DNA of 64,000 nt from Rhodobacter huangdaonensis (GCF_004022465.1 NZ_SAVA01000010.1:65058-129057), one strand, 5' to 3'. Counted from the stretch's first letter, positions 8,470 to 17,251 are shown. The notes: generated by a model from the sequence alone, not told the origin. Translations and numbers: made by a program.

Positions 8470-9894
8470 ATGACCGATACCCGCAAATTCTTCATCGACG
8501 GGGCCTGGGTGGACCCGGTGTCCCCGGCTGAGATCGAGGTGATCGACCCCGCGACCGAGACCGCCTATGCGGTGATCTCGGCCGGCACTGCGGCCGATGT
8601 CGAGCGCGCCGTCGCGGCCGCGCGCGCGGCCTTCCCGGCCTGGTCCGCCACGCCGCCGGCCGAGCGCATCGCGCTGCTGAAACGTGTGCTCGAGGCCTAC
8701 AAGGCCCGCTACGAGGACATGGCGCAGGCGATCAGCCACGAGATGGGCGCGCCGATCACCTGGGCGCGCGAGGCGCAGGCCTATGCCGGGCAGGGCCATC
8801 TCGAGGCGACGATCGCCGCCGCCGAGCGCTTTGCCTGGGAGGAAAGCCGCGGCACCACGCAGATCCTGCGCGAGGGCGTGGGCGTGTGCGCGCTGATTAC
8901 CCCCTGGAACTGGCCGATGAACCAGATCGTGTGCAAGGTCGCGCCGGCGATCGTCGCGGGCTGCACCGTGGTGCTGAAACCTTCCGAGATCGCGCCGATG
9001 AGCGGGCTTCTCTTCGCCGAGATCATGGCGGCCGCGGGCACGCCGAAGGGGGTCTTCAACCTGGTGAACGGCACCGGCCCCGATGTCGGTCAGGTGATGG
9101 CCGCCCATCCCGAGGTCGACATGGTCAGCTTCACCGGCTCGACCCGCGCCGGCATCATCGTTGCCCGCACCGCGGCCGAGACGGTGAAGCGTGTGGCGCA
9201 GGAGCTGGGCGGCAAGTCGCCCAACCTCGTGCTGCCCGATGCCGACCTTGAAAAGGCGGTGCGCGAGGGCACGATCGGGGTGATGAACAACACCGGGCAG
9301 AGCTGCGACGCGCCGACCCGGATGCTGGTGCCGCGCGCCCGCCATGCCGAGGCGCTGGCAATCGCGAAGGCCGCGGCCGAGAGCGTGGTGATCGGCGATC
9401 CGCGCGACGAGGCGACGACGATGGGGCCGCTCGTCTCGGCGCTGCAGTTCGACAAGGTGCAGCGGCTGATCGAGGCGGGCATCGCCGAAGGCGCGACGCT
9501 TGTCACCGGCGGTCCGGGCAAGCCCGCGGGGCGCAACACCGGTTATTTCGTGCGCCCGACCGTCTTCGGCGGTGTGACCAACGACATGACCATCGCGCGC
9601 GAGGAAATCTTCGGGCCGGTGCTGTCGATCCTGCCCTATGACACGGTCGAGGAGGCGATCGCGATCGCCAATGACACGGTCTATGGCCTTGCCGCCTATA
9701 TCCAGTCGGGCAGCCTCGAGACGGCGCGGACGGTGGCGCGGCAGCTGCGCGCGGGCTCGGTCTATGTGAACGGGCCGGCATGGGATCTGTTCGCGCCCTT
9801 CGGCGGTTACAAGCAGTCGGGCAACGGTCGCGAATATGCCGATTGGGGCATCCACGACTTCACCGAGGTGAAGGGCGTGTGCGGCTGGAGCTGA
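8470..9894 (+). CDS. NAD(P)-dependent aldehyde dehydrogenase family protein
   Basis: The product is 474 residues, a usual length for the ALDH superfamily. The general base Glu245 lies in ELGGKSPN and the nucleophile Cys279 in NTGQSCDA. The N-terminal coenzyme site includes ITPWNWPMNQ and VVLKPSE. A GGAG ribosome site is five bases before the start. Being downstream of the PuuB-like oxidase, it most likely oxidises the aminoaldehyde formed there to the acid. The exact substrate is not determined. Confidence 0.9.
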   Translation: MTDTRKFFIDGAWVDPVSPAEIEVIDPATETAYAVISAGTAADVERAVAAARAAFPAWSATPPAERIALLKRVLEAYKARYEDMAQAISHEMGAPITWAREAQAYAGQGHLEATIAAAERFAWEESRGTTQILREGVGVCALITPWNWPMNQIVCKVAPAIVAGCTVVLKPSEIAPMSGLLFAEIMAAAGTPKGVFNLVNGTGPDVGQVMAAHPEVDMVSFTGSTRAGIIVARTAAETVKRVAQELGGKSPNLVLPDADLEKAVREGTIGVMNNTGQSCDAPTRMLVPRARHAEALAIAKAAAESVVIGDPRDEATTMGPLVSALQFDKVQRLIEAGIAEGATLVTGGPGKPAGRNTGYFVRPTVFGGVTNDMTIAREEIFGPVLSILPYDTVEEAIAIANDTVYGLAAYIQSGSLETARTVARQLRAGSVYVNGPAWDLFAPFGGYKQSGNGREYADWGIHDFTEVKGVCGWS

Positions 9895-9908
9895 TCCGGC
9901 CGCCGCTT

Positions 9909-9929
9909 CCCCGGCCCGGCGGGCCGGGG
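9909..9929 (+). terminator. GC-rich hairpin after the aldehyde dehydrogenase gene
   Basis: CCCCGGCCC-GGC-GGGCCGGGG follows the stop by 14 bases. The stem is strong, but only a short pyrimidine-poor tail follows, so it may terminate weakly or only protect the 3' end. Confidence 0.45.
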
Positions 9930-10021
9930 ACTTACCGCGAAATGCGGATCGTCAGCGAGAAGGCATAGGCCGGATCGTTCCACCCCTTCCGGCGCCGCTT
10001 CGGCGTGTGGAGTGCAGCAGA

Positions 10022-10048
10022 AAGGCCGGCGTCGGGGACGCCGGCCTT
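10022..10048 (-). terminator. Terminator hairpin of the cytochrome b561-YceI gene
   Basis: AAGGCCGGCGTC and GACGCCGGCCTT form a perfect 12-bp stem around GGG, 23 bases after the minus-strand stop. On the minus strand the stem ends in TTT. It also faces the aldehyde dehydrogenase unit and may act in both directions. Confidence 0.65.
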
Positions 10049-10070
10049 GTGTTCGAGAGGGCGCGGGAGA

Positions 10071-11279
10071 TCAGTTCTTGCGCGTGGCGGTCAGCGCGAT
10101 CTGCACGCCGACGTTGAAGCCCACCATCGCCTCGTCGGGATAGGTTGCGCCCATGCCGAAGGCGCGCCGGTCGAGCGTGGTCTCGCCGGTCATCGTGGCG
10201 GTGTCGCCCGCGATCGTCAGGGTGAAGGGCAGCACCACCGGCACCTCGGTGCCGCGCAGGGTGAGCGTGCCGGTCGCGGTATGGGCCGTGCCCGCGCCGC
10301 GGCTGATCGCGGCGGTGAAGGTGGCGCTCGGATGGGCGGCGGTGTCGAAGAACTCGGGCCCCTTCGCCTGATCGCTGACCGAGCCGAGCGCGAGCGTCGT
10401 GGTGTCGATCGTCACGGTGACGGTGCCGGTGCCGGTCGCCTCGTCATAGGCGATGTCGGCGGTCCAGGTCGGCAGGCTGCCACTGACCTCGGCGCCCATC
10501 TGCTTCACGGTGAAGCCAAGCGTGCCCTGCGTCACCTGCCAGTTGCCGGCAGCGGCAGCAGGCGTCGCGGCGGGGGCAGGCGCGGTCGCTGCGGCCTCGG
10601 CGGGCGCGGCGCCCTCCTCGGCGGGCGGCGGCACCAGCAGCGCGACCGAGACCACCGCGGCCCAGACCACCAGCGCAAGGAGCGGGGCAAGCGCCGAGTG
10701 CTCGGCGCGGCCGGGGCCCGCCGCGGTGCCGCGGGTCATCCGCGCCAGCGTCGCATCGCGGTCGATCACCACATGCTTCAGCGCGCCGAGGATATGCAGC
10801 GCAACCGCGGCATAGAGCACCAGCGCCGAGAGCTTGTGCACGCCTTCGGCGGCATGGGCGACGGCATCCGACTGCGGCACGAAGGGCAGGGTCTGGCCGA
10901 AGGGCCACAGGATGGGCGCAAAGCCCGCCTGCGCGGCATGGCTGATCCAGCCCGAGGCCGGCATCACCAGCATTGCGCCGTAAAGCGCCCAGTGCACCAG
11001 CTCGGCGCCGAAGGTCTCGAGCCGGCGCTCGGGGTGCAGCGGCGCGGGGCGGGGCTGGACGAGCGCCCACAGGATCCGGGCGAGCGCGGTGAAGAAGGCC
11101 GCGACGCCGATCGTCTTGTGCGCGGAATAAAGCGTCTTCAGCGTGTCGATCGTCTCGGCGTTGCGCGGCAGGCTTTCGCCATAAAGGCCAAGCGCGACGG
11201 CGCTGAGGATCAGCAATGCGACGAGCCAGTGGAAGGCGCGGGCAAGCGTGCCGTAGGAGGTGGGGGTATTGGAGAGCAT
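10071..11279 (-). CDS. Cytochrome b561 domain fused to YceI lipocalin-like domain
   Basis: The product is 402 residues. The first 180 form a cytochrome b561-type membrane domain with about four helices and histidines suitable for haem ligation (RAFHW, AHKTIG, HWALYG, HILGALKH). A fifth hydrophobic segment and an Ala/Pro-rich linker (about residues 190-240) follow. A periplasmic YceI domain ends the protein; YceI members bind isoprenoid-type lipids. The two modules are often adjacent genes, and here they are one chain. A quinol- or isoprenoid-linked electron transfer role is inferred. It is divergent from fabD. Confidence 0.85.
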   Translation of the reverse strand: MLSNTPTSYGTLARAFHWLVALLILSAVALGLYGESLPRNAETIDTLKTLYSAHKTIGVAAFFTALARILWALVQPRPAPLHPERRLETFGAELVHWALYGAMLVMPASGWISHAAQAGFAPILWPFGQTLPFVPQSDAVAHAAEGVHKLSALVLYAAVALHILGALKHVVIDRDATLARMTRGTAAGPGRAEHSALAPLLALVVWAAVVSVALLVPPPAEEGAAPAEAAATAPAPAATPAAAAGNWQVTQGTLGFTVKQMGAEVSGSLPTWTADIAYDEATGTGTVTVTIDTTTLALGSVSDQAKGPEFFDTAAHPSATFTAAISRGAGTAHTATGTLTLRGTEVPVVLPFTLTIAGDTATMTGETTLDRRAFGMGATYPDEAMVGFNVGVQIALTATRKN

Positions 11280-11429
11280 CAAAGCCTCGGGCCGTTGTTC
11301 GGGACCGGCGCAGGATAGTCGCTTGCGGCCCGGCCGGCCACGCCGGCCTTTGCACAGACGCTGTGCGCAGGAGTTGCCCCGGCGGCAGGGCCGGGCTAGA
11401 GGTGGGCAAATTCGGACACGGAGGATGGC

Positions 11430-12359
11430 ATGAGCCGAGCATTTGTTTTCCCGGGGCAGGGCGCGCAGGCGATCGGCATGGGGCGGGCACTGGCCGAGGC
11501 ATGGCCGGCGGCGGCCGCAGTCTTCGAGGAGGTCGATGCGGCACTGGGCGAGAAGCTGAGCGCGCTGATCTGGGAGGGCGACATCGAGACGCTGACGCTG
11601 ACCGCGAATGCGCAGCCGGCGCTGATGGCGACCTCGATGGCGGCGATGCGGGCGCTCGAGGCCGAGGGCTTCGCGGTGACCGATGCGGCCTTTGTCGCGG
11701 GCCACAGCCTCGGCGAATATTCGGCGCTGTGCGCGGCGGGCAGCCTGAGCATCACCGACACGGCGAAGCTGCTGCGCGTGCGCGGCGCGGCGATGCAATC
11801 GGCGGTGCCGGTGGGCGTCGGCGCGATGGCGGCGCTGCTTGGTCTCGATTTCGAGACCGTGACGGCGGTCGCCGCCGAGGCGGCACAGGGCGAGGTCTGT
11901 CAGGCCGCGAATGACAACGACCCGGCGCAGGTCGTGGTGTCGGGCGCGAAGGCGGCGGTCGAGCGCGCGGTCGAGATCGCCAAGGCGAAGGGCGCGAAGC
12001 GGGCGGTGATGCTGCCGGTCTCCGCCCCCTTCCATTGCGCGCTGATGCAGCCCGCGGCCGAGCGCATGGCCGAGGCGCTGGCAGGCGTCGCGATCCAGCC
12101 GCCGGCGGTGCCGGTGGTGGCGAACGTCGTTGCCCATGGCGTCACCGACCCCGAGGAGATCCGCAGGCTTCTGGTGGCGCAGGTCACCGGCTCGGTGCGC
12201 TGGCGCGAGAGCGTGCTGTGGATGGTCGGTCAGGGCGTGACCGAGTTCTGGGAGATCGGCGCGGGCAAGGCGCTGTCGGGGATGATCAAGCGCATCGCCA
12301 AGGAGACGACGCAGGCGGCCGTGGGCACGCCCGAGGACATCGCCAAGCTGAAGGGCTGA
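11430..12359 (+). CDS. fabD: Malonyl-CoA:ACP transacylase
   Basis: The product is 309 residues. The active-site serine is Ser93 in GHSLGEYSAL, the N-terminal FPGQGAQ motif is at 7-13 and the second catalytic residue is the histidine in APFHCALM near residue 200. It transfers malonyl from CoA to the acyl carrier protein, the entry step of fatty-acid chain extension. GGAGG precedes the start by five bases. It starts a fab block (fabG, acpP and fabF follow) but has its own strong terminator, so it is probably transcribed separately. Confidence 0.96.
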   Translation: MSRAFVFPGQGAQAIGMGRALAEAWPAAAAVFEEVDAALGEKLSALIWEGDIETLTLTANAQPALMATSMAAMRALEAEGFAVTDAAFVAGHSLGEYSALCAAGSLSITDTAKLLRVRGAAMQSAVPVGVGAMAALLGLDFETVTAVAAEAAQGEVCQAANDNDPAQVVVSGAKAAVERAVEIAKAKGAKRAVMLPVSAPFHCALMQPAAERMAEALAGVAIQPPAVPVVANVVAHGVTDPEEIRRLLVAQVTGSVRWRESVLWMVGQGVTEFWEIGAGKALSGMIKRIAKETTQAAVGTPEDIAKLKG

Positions 12360-12380
12360 GCCCGGCGGCATCGGGACGGG

Positions 12381-12405
12381 AAGGGGCGGGGCACCGCCCC
12401 TTTTT
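12381..12405 (+). terminator. Intrinsic terminator of fabD
   Basis: AAGGGGCGG-GGCA-CCGCCCCTT followed by TTT, 21 bases after the stop. It is a perfect 9-bp stem with a T-run. Confidence 0.9.
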
Positions 12406-12453
12406 CATGCCGGCGGCTTCATACCCGGCTGCGCCATCTGACGCGGCGGACCG

Positions 12454-12645
12454 TCAGAGCAGCGGCCTGCGCGGCCGGTCGCGCCGGTCGCTGACAGGAT
12501 GATGCCATTCGCGCAGGACGGCGGCGGCGAGGATCAGCAACACCGAGAGGGTGAGCAGCGCAAGGCCGCCCCCGAAACTGAAGATGCCGTCGAAAACAGA
12601 GGTGCCCGGAGAGTCCGGCCGGGCGATCGGGGTGATGAATGCCAT
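12454..12645 (-). CDS. Small single-pass membrane protein, unknown
   Basis: A 63-residue minus-strand frame between fabD and fabG. One hydrophobic segment (about residues 20-44, with GGGLALLTLSVLLILAAAVL) is followed by a basic tail rich in Arg and Asp. The hydrophobic pattern and the lack of a competing gene here suggest a real small inner-membrane protein. The ribosome site is weak. No family was recognised. Confidence 0.5.
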   Translation of the reverse strand: MAFITPIARPDSPGTSVFDGIFSFGGGLALLTLSVLLILAAAVLREWHHPVSDRRDRPRRPLL

Positions 12646-12817
12646 GGATCTGCCAATTTGGTGAATCTGGGGTCGTCAATTGGGAAGTCATTTTTCAATG
12701 CGGCGGACGGTGATGGCGAAAAGCGGCAAATTTATGGCAGAGGCGCCGCGGCTGCGAGGCTGGCGGGACGGGCGGAACGCTGCTAAGGAGACGCGACGGC
12801 AATCCGAGGGGAAAGCA

Positions 12818-13555
12818 ATGTTTGATCTGACGGGGAAATCGGCGCTGGTGACGGGCGCTTCGGGTGGCATTGGCGGGGCGATCGCGAAGGCGCTGCATGG
12901 CGCGGGGGCGAAGGTCGCGCTGTCGGGCACGCGGGTCGAACCGCTCGAGGCGCTGGCCGCGGAGCTGGGCGAAGGCGCCTATGTCTGCCCGGCGAACCTG
13001 TCGGATGCAGACTCGGTCGAGGCGCTGCCGAAGGCCGCGGTCGCGGCGATGGGGTCGCTCGACATTCTGGTGAACAACGCCGGCATCACCCGCGACAACC
13101 TGTTCATGCGGATGTCGGACGAGGAATGGCAGTCGGTGCTCGACGTCAACCTGACCTCGGCCTTCCGGCTGATGCGCGGCAGCCTGCGCGGCATGATGAA
13201 GGCGCGCTGGGGCCGGATCATCTCGATCTCGTCGATCGTCGGCACGACCGGCAACCCGGGGCAGGGCAACTATGCCGCCGCCAAGGCCGGCCTTGTCGGC
13301 ATGTCGAAGAGCCTTGCCTATGAGGTTGCAAGCCGCGGCATCACGGTCAACTGCGTCGCCCCGGGCTTCATCGCGACGGCGATGACCGAGAAGCTGAATG
13401 ACGAGCAGAAGGGCAAGATTCTGGGCCAGATCCCGGCCGGGCGCATGGGGTCTGCCGAGGAAATCGCCGCAGCGGTGCTTTATCTGGCAAGTCCGGAAGC
13501 GGGCTATGTCACCGGCGCCACGCTGCACGTCAACGGCGGCATGGCGATGATCTGA
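12818..13555 (+). CDS. fabG: 3-oxoacyl-[ACP] reductase
   Basis: From the ATG at 12818, preceded by GAGGGG, the product is 245 residues, the usual FabG length. The NADPH-binding motif is GASGGIGGAIAKAL near residue 13. The catalytic Tyr and Lys lie in NYAAAKAG, and the Ser in SISSIVG. It reduces 3-oxoacyl-ACP in the first reductive step of each fatty-acid elongation cycle. An upstream in-frame ATG at 12680 lacks family similarity and was rejected. Confidence 0.96.
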   Translation: MFDLTGKSALVTGASGGIGGAIAKALHGAGAKVALSGTRVEPLEALAAELGEGAYVCPANLSDADSVEALPKAAVAAMGSLDILVNNAGITRDNLFMRMSDEEWQSVLDVNLTSAFRLMRGSLRGMMKARWGRIISISSIVGTTGNPGQGNYAAAKAGLVGMSKSLAYEVASRGITVNCVAPGFIATAMTEKLNDEQKGKILGQIPAGRMGSAEEIAAAVLYLASPEAGYVTGATLHVNGGMAMI

Positions 13556-13581
13556 CGCGCCGCCCGCGCTTGCGAAACGGC

Positions 13582-13609
13582 TTGCCTTGGGGCATGACTG
13601 TGCTATAGG
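13582..13609 (+). promoter_or_regulatory. Sigma-70-like promoter upstream of acpP
   Basis: TTGCCT and TATAGG are separated by 16 bases, with the -10 element about 120 bases before the acpP start. The leader between them and the gene contains a short hairpin (CAGGGC-CTTT-GCCCTG, 13624-13639). Each hexamer matches its consensus at about four of six positions. Confidence 0.5.
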
Positions 13610-13727
13610 CGCGGGGGAACAGGTCAGGGCCTTTGCCCTGGGCTTTCAGCCCCGGCCGGGGGCGCCAAGCCGCTCTTGCGAGCACGGAATACGGGACGGG
13701 CCAAGGCCCTCAAATTGAGGAAGAGAC

Positions 13728-13961
13728 ATGAGCGACATCGCTGATCGCGTGAAGAAGATCGTCGTGGAACACCTGGGCGTCGAAGAGGACAAGGTCACCG
13801 AGACCGCCTCGTTCATCGACGATCTGGGCGCTGACAGCCTCGACACCGTCGAGCTGGTGATGGCCTTCGAGGAAGAGTTCGGCATCGAGATCCCGGACGA
13901 CGCCGCGGAAACGATCCAGACCTTTGGCGACGCGGTGAAATTCATCTCGGAAGCCGTCTGA
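13728..13961 (+). CDS. acpP: Acyl carrier protein
   Basis: The product is 77 residues and strongly acidic. The phosphopantetheine attachment serine is Ser37 in GADSLD. It carries the growing acyl chain for all enzymes of type II fatty-acid synthesis. It lies between fabG and fabF, with its own promoter-like element and a strong terminator, consistent with the high expression this protein needs. Confidence 0.97.
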   Translation: MSDIADRVKKIVVEHLGVEEDKVTETASFIDDLGADSLDTVELVMAFEEEFGIEIPDDAAETIQTFGDAVKFISEAV

Positions 13962-13983
13962 TCCTTCCGGACAGAATTTCCTG

Positions 13984-14011
13984 AACGGCGCCCTTTGCGG
14001 GCGCCGTTTTT
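13984..14011 (+). terminator. Intrinsic terminator of acpP
   Basis: AACGGCGCCC-TTTGC-GGGCGCCGTT followed by TTT. It is a perfect 10-bp stem starting 22 bases after the acpP stop. The next ribosome site begins only eight bases later, so thpR is read by readthrough or from a promoter within this region. Confidence 0.92.
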
Positions 14012-14028
14012 CATTGCCGGAGGGGGCG

Positions 14029-14607
14029 ATGCGGGTCTTCGTCGCGATCATGCTGCCCGAAGAGGTGGCGGCGCGCCTTGGTGCGCTGCAAGACGAGCTT
14101 GGCTGCGGCCGGCCCGTCGCCGCGGAGAACCTGCACCTGACGCTGGCTTTCGCGGGCGAGATCGACCGGATGCAGGCGGGCGAGCTTGATGCGGCGCTCG
14201 ATGCGATCCGGCTGCCGGGGTTCTGGCTCGCCCCGGCCAGGATCGGCGTTTTCGGTCCGGCCGAGCGGCCGGAGGCGGTGGTCGTGGGGCTGCGCCCCGA
14301 GCCCGGGCTCAAGGCGCTGGTGCGCGCCGTCGCGGCGGCCGCGCGGGCGGCGGGGCTGGTGCTGCCGCGGCGCCGCTTTCGCGCGCATGTGACGCTGGCG
14401 CGCTTCGGGCGCGATTTCGGCGCGCCGGAGGCCGGCCGGCTGGGGCGCTTTCTGCAGGCGCGGGGAGATCTAGTGCTGCATCCCTTCGAGGTCACGGGCT
14501 TCTCGATGATGCGCTCGCACCTGCGCGCCGAGGGGCCGATCTACGAGGAACTTGCGGCCTATCCGCTCGATTTCCCGGGCGCTTTGCCGCGCCGCGGCGG
14601 TGCTTGA
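14029..14607 (+). CDS. thpR: RNA 2',3'-cyclic phosphodiesterase (2H phosphoesterase)
   Basis: From the ATG at 14029, preceded by GGAGGGG, the product is 192 residues. It carries the two HxTx motifs of the 2H superfamily, HLTL (near residue 40) and HVTL (near residue 123). Members open 2',3'-cyclic phosphate RNA ends and were first described as 2'-5' RNA ligases. It sits between acpP and fabF but has no evident link to lipid synthesis. Confidence 0.88.
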   Translation: MRVFVAIMLPEEVAARLGALQDELGCGRPVAAENLHLTLAFAGEIDRMQAGELDAALDAIRLPGFWLAPARIGVFGPAERPEAVVVGLRPEPGLKALVRAVAAAARAAGLVLPRRRFRAHVTLARFGRDFGAPEAGRLGRFLQARGDLVLHPFEVTGFSMMRSHLRAEGPIYEELAAYPLDFPGALPRRGGA

Positions 14608-14671
14608 CGTTGCGCGGTTCCGCCTGCGCGTGTATCAGGACGCGAACGAGCACTACTCTGAGAGGTCGAGC

Positions 14672-15931
14672 ATGCGTCGCGTTGTCGTCACGGGTCTGGG
14701 TCTGGTCACGCCGCTGGCCTGCGGGGTCGAGGAAACCTGGTCGCGGCTGATCGCCGGGCAGTCGGGCGCGGGCCCGATCACCCGCTTCGACGCGAGCAAT
14801 GTGACGACCAAATATGCCTGCGAGATCCCGCGCGGCGACGGCACCAACGGCACCTTCAACCCGGACCAGTGGATGGAGCCGAAGGACCAGCGCAAGGTCG
14901 ACGAGTTCATCCTTTACGCGATGGCGGCCGCCGAGCAGGCGGTGAAGGATTCGGGCTGGATGCCCGAGGACGAGGAGAGCCGCGAGCGCACCGGCGTGAT
15001 GATCGGTTCGGGCATCGGCGGGTTGCAGACGATCGCCGAGACCGCGGTGCTGATCAAGGAACGCGGGCCGAAGCGGGTCAGCCCGTTCTTCATCCCCGCC
15101 TCGCTGATCAACCTTGCCTCGGGACAGGTGTCGATCCGCTTCGGCTTCAAGGGCCCGAACCATTCGGTGGTGACCGCCTGTGCGACCGGCGCCCATGCGA
15201 TCGGCGATGCGGCGCGGCTGATCATGCTCGGCGATGCCGATGTCATGCTGGCGGGCGGCGCGGAGAATCCGATCTCGGAGATCGGCATTGCCGGTTTCAA
15301 CGCCTGCAAGGCGCTGTCGACCGCGGCCGAGGACCCGGTGAAGGCATCGCGTCCCTGGGATACGGAGCGCGACGGTTTCGTCATGGGCGAGGGCGCGGGG
15401 GTCGTCGTGCTCGAGGAATATGAGCATGCGAAGGCGCGCGGTGCGAAGATCTATGCCGAGGTGCTGGGCTATGGTCTGTCGGGCGACGCCTATCACATCA
15501 CCGCCCCGGCCGCGGATGGCGACGGCGGTTTCCGCGCGATGAAGGCGGCGGTGGCGCGCGCCGGCATCAGCCCGGGTGACATCGACTACATCAACGCGCA
15601 TGGCACCTCGACGATGGCCGACACGATCGAGCTTGCGGCGGTCGAGCGCTTCCTCGGCAATGCCGCGGCGCAGGCGACGATGAGCTCGACCAAATCGGCG
15701 ATCGGGCACCTTCTGGGGGCGGCGGGCGCGGTCGAGGCGATCTTCTGCATCCTCGCGATCCGCGACCAGGTGGCGCCGCCGACGCTGAACCTCGACAACC
15801 CGGCCGCCGAGGCGACGATCGACCTCGCGCCGAAGGTGGCGGTGAAGCGCAAGATCGACGTGGCGCTGTCGAACAGCTTCGGCTTTGGCGGCACCAACGC
15901 CAGCCTGATCATTGGCAAGGTCCGCGCCTGA
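14672..15931 (+). CDS. fabF: 3-oxoacyl-[ACP] synthase II
   Basis: The product is 419 residues. The condensing-enzyme triad is visible: nucleophilic Cys in TACATGAHAIG, His in NAHGTST and His in IGHLLGAAG. The start at 14672 gives the typical MRRVVVTGLG N-terminus; an upstream in-frame start inside thpR was rejected. It catalyses malonyl-ACP condensation in chain elongation. Its stop overlaps the mltG start by one base. Confidence 0.96.
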   Translation: MRRVVVTGLGLVTPLACGVEETWSRLIAGQSGAGPITRFDASNVTTKYACEIPRGDGTNGTFNPDQWMEPKDQRKVDEFILYAMAAAEQAVKDSGWMPEDEESRERTGVMIGSGIGGLQTIAETAVLIKERGPKRVSPFFIPASLINLASGQVSIRFGFKGPNHSVVTACATGAHAIGDAARLIMLGDADVMLAGGAENPISEIGIAGFNACKALSTAAEDPVKASRPWDTERDGFVMGEGAGVVVLEEYEHAKARGAKIYAEVLGYGLSGDAYHITAPAADGDGGFRAMKAAVARAGISPGDIDYINAHGTSTMADTIELAAVERFLGNAAAQATMSSTKSAIGHLLGAAGAVEAIFCILAIRDQVAPPTLNLDNPAAEATIDLAPKVAVKRKIDVALSNSFGFGGTNASLIIGKVRA

Positions 15932-17097
15932 TGTGGCGGCATATCGTCTCGAACTTCCTGACGGTGCTGATCGTGCTGCTGGTGGCGCTTGGCGGGCTCG
16001 TCGCCTGGGCGCAGAAGCAGTACGAGGCGCCCGGGCCGCTGACCCAGGCGGTCTGCCTGAAGGTCGAACCCGGGGCGAGCTTTGCGCGGGTGTCGGAGGA
16101 GCTGCGGGCGCAGGGAGCGATCTCGTCGGCCTACATCTTCCGCGCCGGGGCGGATTACGCGAAAAAGAGCGGCGATCTGAAATTCGGCTCCTATCTGATC
16201 GGGCCGGGCGCGACGATGCAGGGCATCGTCGAACAGATCACCTCGGGCGGTCCCTCGACCTGCGGCACCGAGCTGAACTATCGCATCGGCGTGACCGGGC
16301 AGCAGCTGATCCTGCGCGAGCTTGACCCGGCGACGGGCGACTATGTCGAGCAGGCGAAGTTCGACCCGAAGACCGAGACCCCGCCCGAAGGCTTTGCCGA
16401 GGCCGCGGGCAAGGCCGATGTGCGGCTGCGGGTGACCGTGGCCGAGGGCGCGACCAGCTGGCAGATCGTCGAGGCGCTGAAATCGGCCGATTTCCTGCAA
16501 GGTGAGATCAAGGCAGTGCCGGCCGAGGGCAGCCTTGCGCCCGAGAGCTATGAGATGAAGCGCGGTTCCGAGCGCAACGGGCTGATTGCCGAGATGGAGA
16601 AACGCCAGGCGGCGATCCTGGCCGCGGCCTGGGAGGGGCGCGCCTCGGGCCTGCCCTATTCGACGCCCGAGGAGGCGCTGGTGATGGCCTCGCTCGTCGA
16701 GAAGGAGACGGGCATCGCCGAGGAGCGCACGCGGGTGGCGAGCGTCTTCGTCAACCGCATCGAGCAGGGGATGAAGCTGCAGACCGACCCGGCGGTGATC
16801 TATGGCGTGACCAAGGGCCAGGGTGTGCTGGGCCGGGGGCTGCGGCAAAGCGAGCTGCGCCGCCAGACGCCCTACAACACCTATGTCGTGGCCGGTCTGC
16901 CGCCGACGCCGATCTGCAACCCCGGTCGCGCGGCGATCGAGGCGGCACTGCATCCCGATTCGACGCCCTACCTGTTCTTCGTGGCCGATGGCAGCGGCGG
17001 GCACGTCTTCGCGGAGACGCTCGAGGAGCATAACCGCAATGTCGCGAAGTGGCGCGCGCTGGAAAAGGCGGCGCCGACGACCGGCACAAATAACTGA
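15931..17097 (+). CDS. mltG: Endolytic murein transglycosylase
   Basis: The product is 388 residues. A single N-terminal membrane helix (about residues 7-26) anchors a periplasmic YceG domain. The catalytic glutamate is in ASLVEKETGI near residue 256, and the C-terminal TPYNTY motif is present. MltG cleaves nascent glycan strands and limits their length. It overlaps the fabF stop (TGATG), so it belongs to the fabF transcript. A strong terminator follows and closes the unit before the GTA cluster. Confidence 0.94.
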   Translation: MWRHIVSNFLTVLIVLLVALGGLVAWAQKQYEAPGPLTQAVCLKVEPGASFARVSEELRAQGAISSAYIFRAGADYAKKSGDLKFGSYLIGPGATMQGIVEQITSGGPSTCGTELNYRIGVTGQQLILRELDPATGDYVEQAKFDPKTETPPEGFAEAAGKADVRLRVTVAEGATSWQIVEALKSADFLQGEIKAVPAEGSLAPESYEMKRGSERNGLIAEMEKRQAAILAAAWEGRASGLPYSTPEEALVMASLVEKETGIAEERTRVASVFVNRIEQGMKLQTDPAVIYGVTKGQGVLGRGLRQSELRRQTPYNTYVVAGLPPTPICNPGRAAIEAALHPDSTPYLFFVADGSGGHVFAETLEEHNRNVAKWRALEKAAPTTGTNN

Positions 17098-17106
17098 TCT
17101 TTTAGA

Positions 17107-17136
17107 GAAACCCCCGGTGATCCCGGGGGTTTCTTT
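17107..17136 (+). terminator. Intrinsic terminator of fabF-mltG
   Basis: GAAACCCCCGG-TGATC-CCGGGGGTTTC followed by TTT. It is an 11-bp perfect stem, ten bases after the stop, insulating the GTA cluster from upstream transcription. Confidence 0.92.
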
Positions 17137-17168
17137 GTGCCAGCGCAACACAACCCTGGATTTAGCGA

Positions 17169-17197
17169 TTGACTTTGCGAACGCTCTGCGGTAGAGA
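17169..17197 (+). promoter_or_regulatory. Candidate promoter of the GTA cluster
   Basis: TTGACT and TAGAGA are 17 bases apart. The -35 element matches the consensus at five positions; the -10 is weaker. It lies 100 bases before the first GTA gene and just downstream of the mltG terminator. In R. capsulatus the cluster is activated by GafA under CtrA control; no activator site was identified here. Confidence 0.5.
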
Positions 17198-17221
17198 TTT
17201 GTCATGCTAGGAGAAGTGGGC

Positions 17222-17251
17222 AAGCGCCGCGGGAAACCGTCGGCGCTTTTT
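17222..17251 (+). terminator. Terminator-like hairpin in the GTA leader (possible attenuator)
   Basis: AAGCGCCG pairs with CGGCGCTT and an inner CGG-GAAA-CCG continues the stem with a GNRA-type loop and one bulged T. A TTT follows, giving five Ts in a row from the end of the stem. It sits between the promoter-like element and the first GTA gene, so transcripts from that promoter would meet it after about 20-45 bases. Confidence 0.7.

Noticed and set aside
7888..9855. 655-residue minus-strand frame opposite the oxidase and aldehyde dehydrogenase genes
   Set aside because: It is antisense to two clear enzymes, has biased shadow composition and shows no domain.
11280..12371. N-terminal extension of the cytochrome b561-YceI frame across fabD
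   Set aside because: It is antisense to fabD and lacks similarity; the ATG at 11279 begins at the conserved membrane domain.
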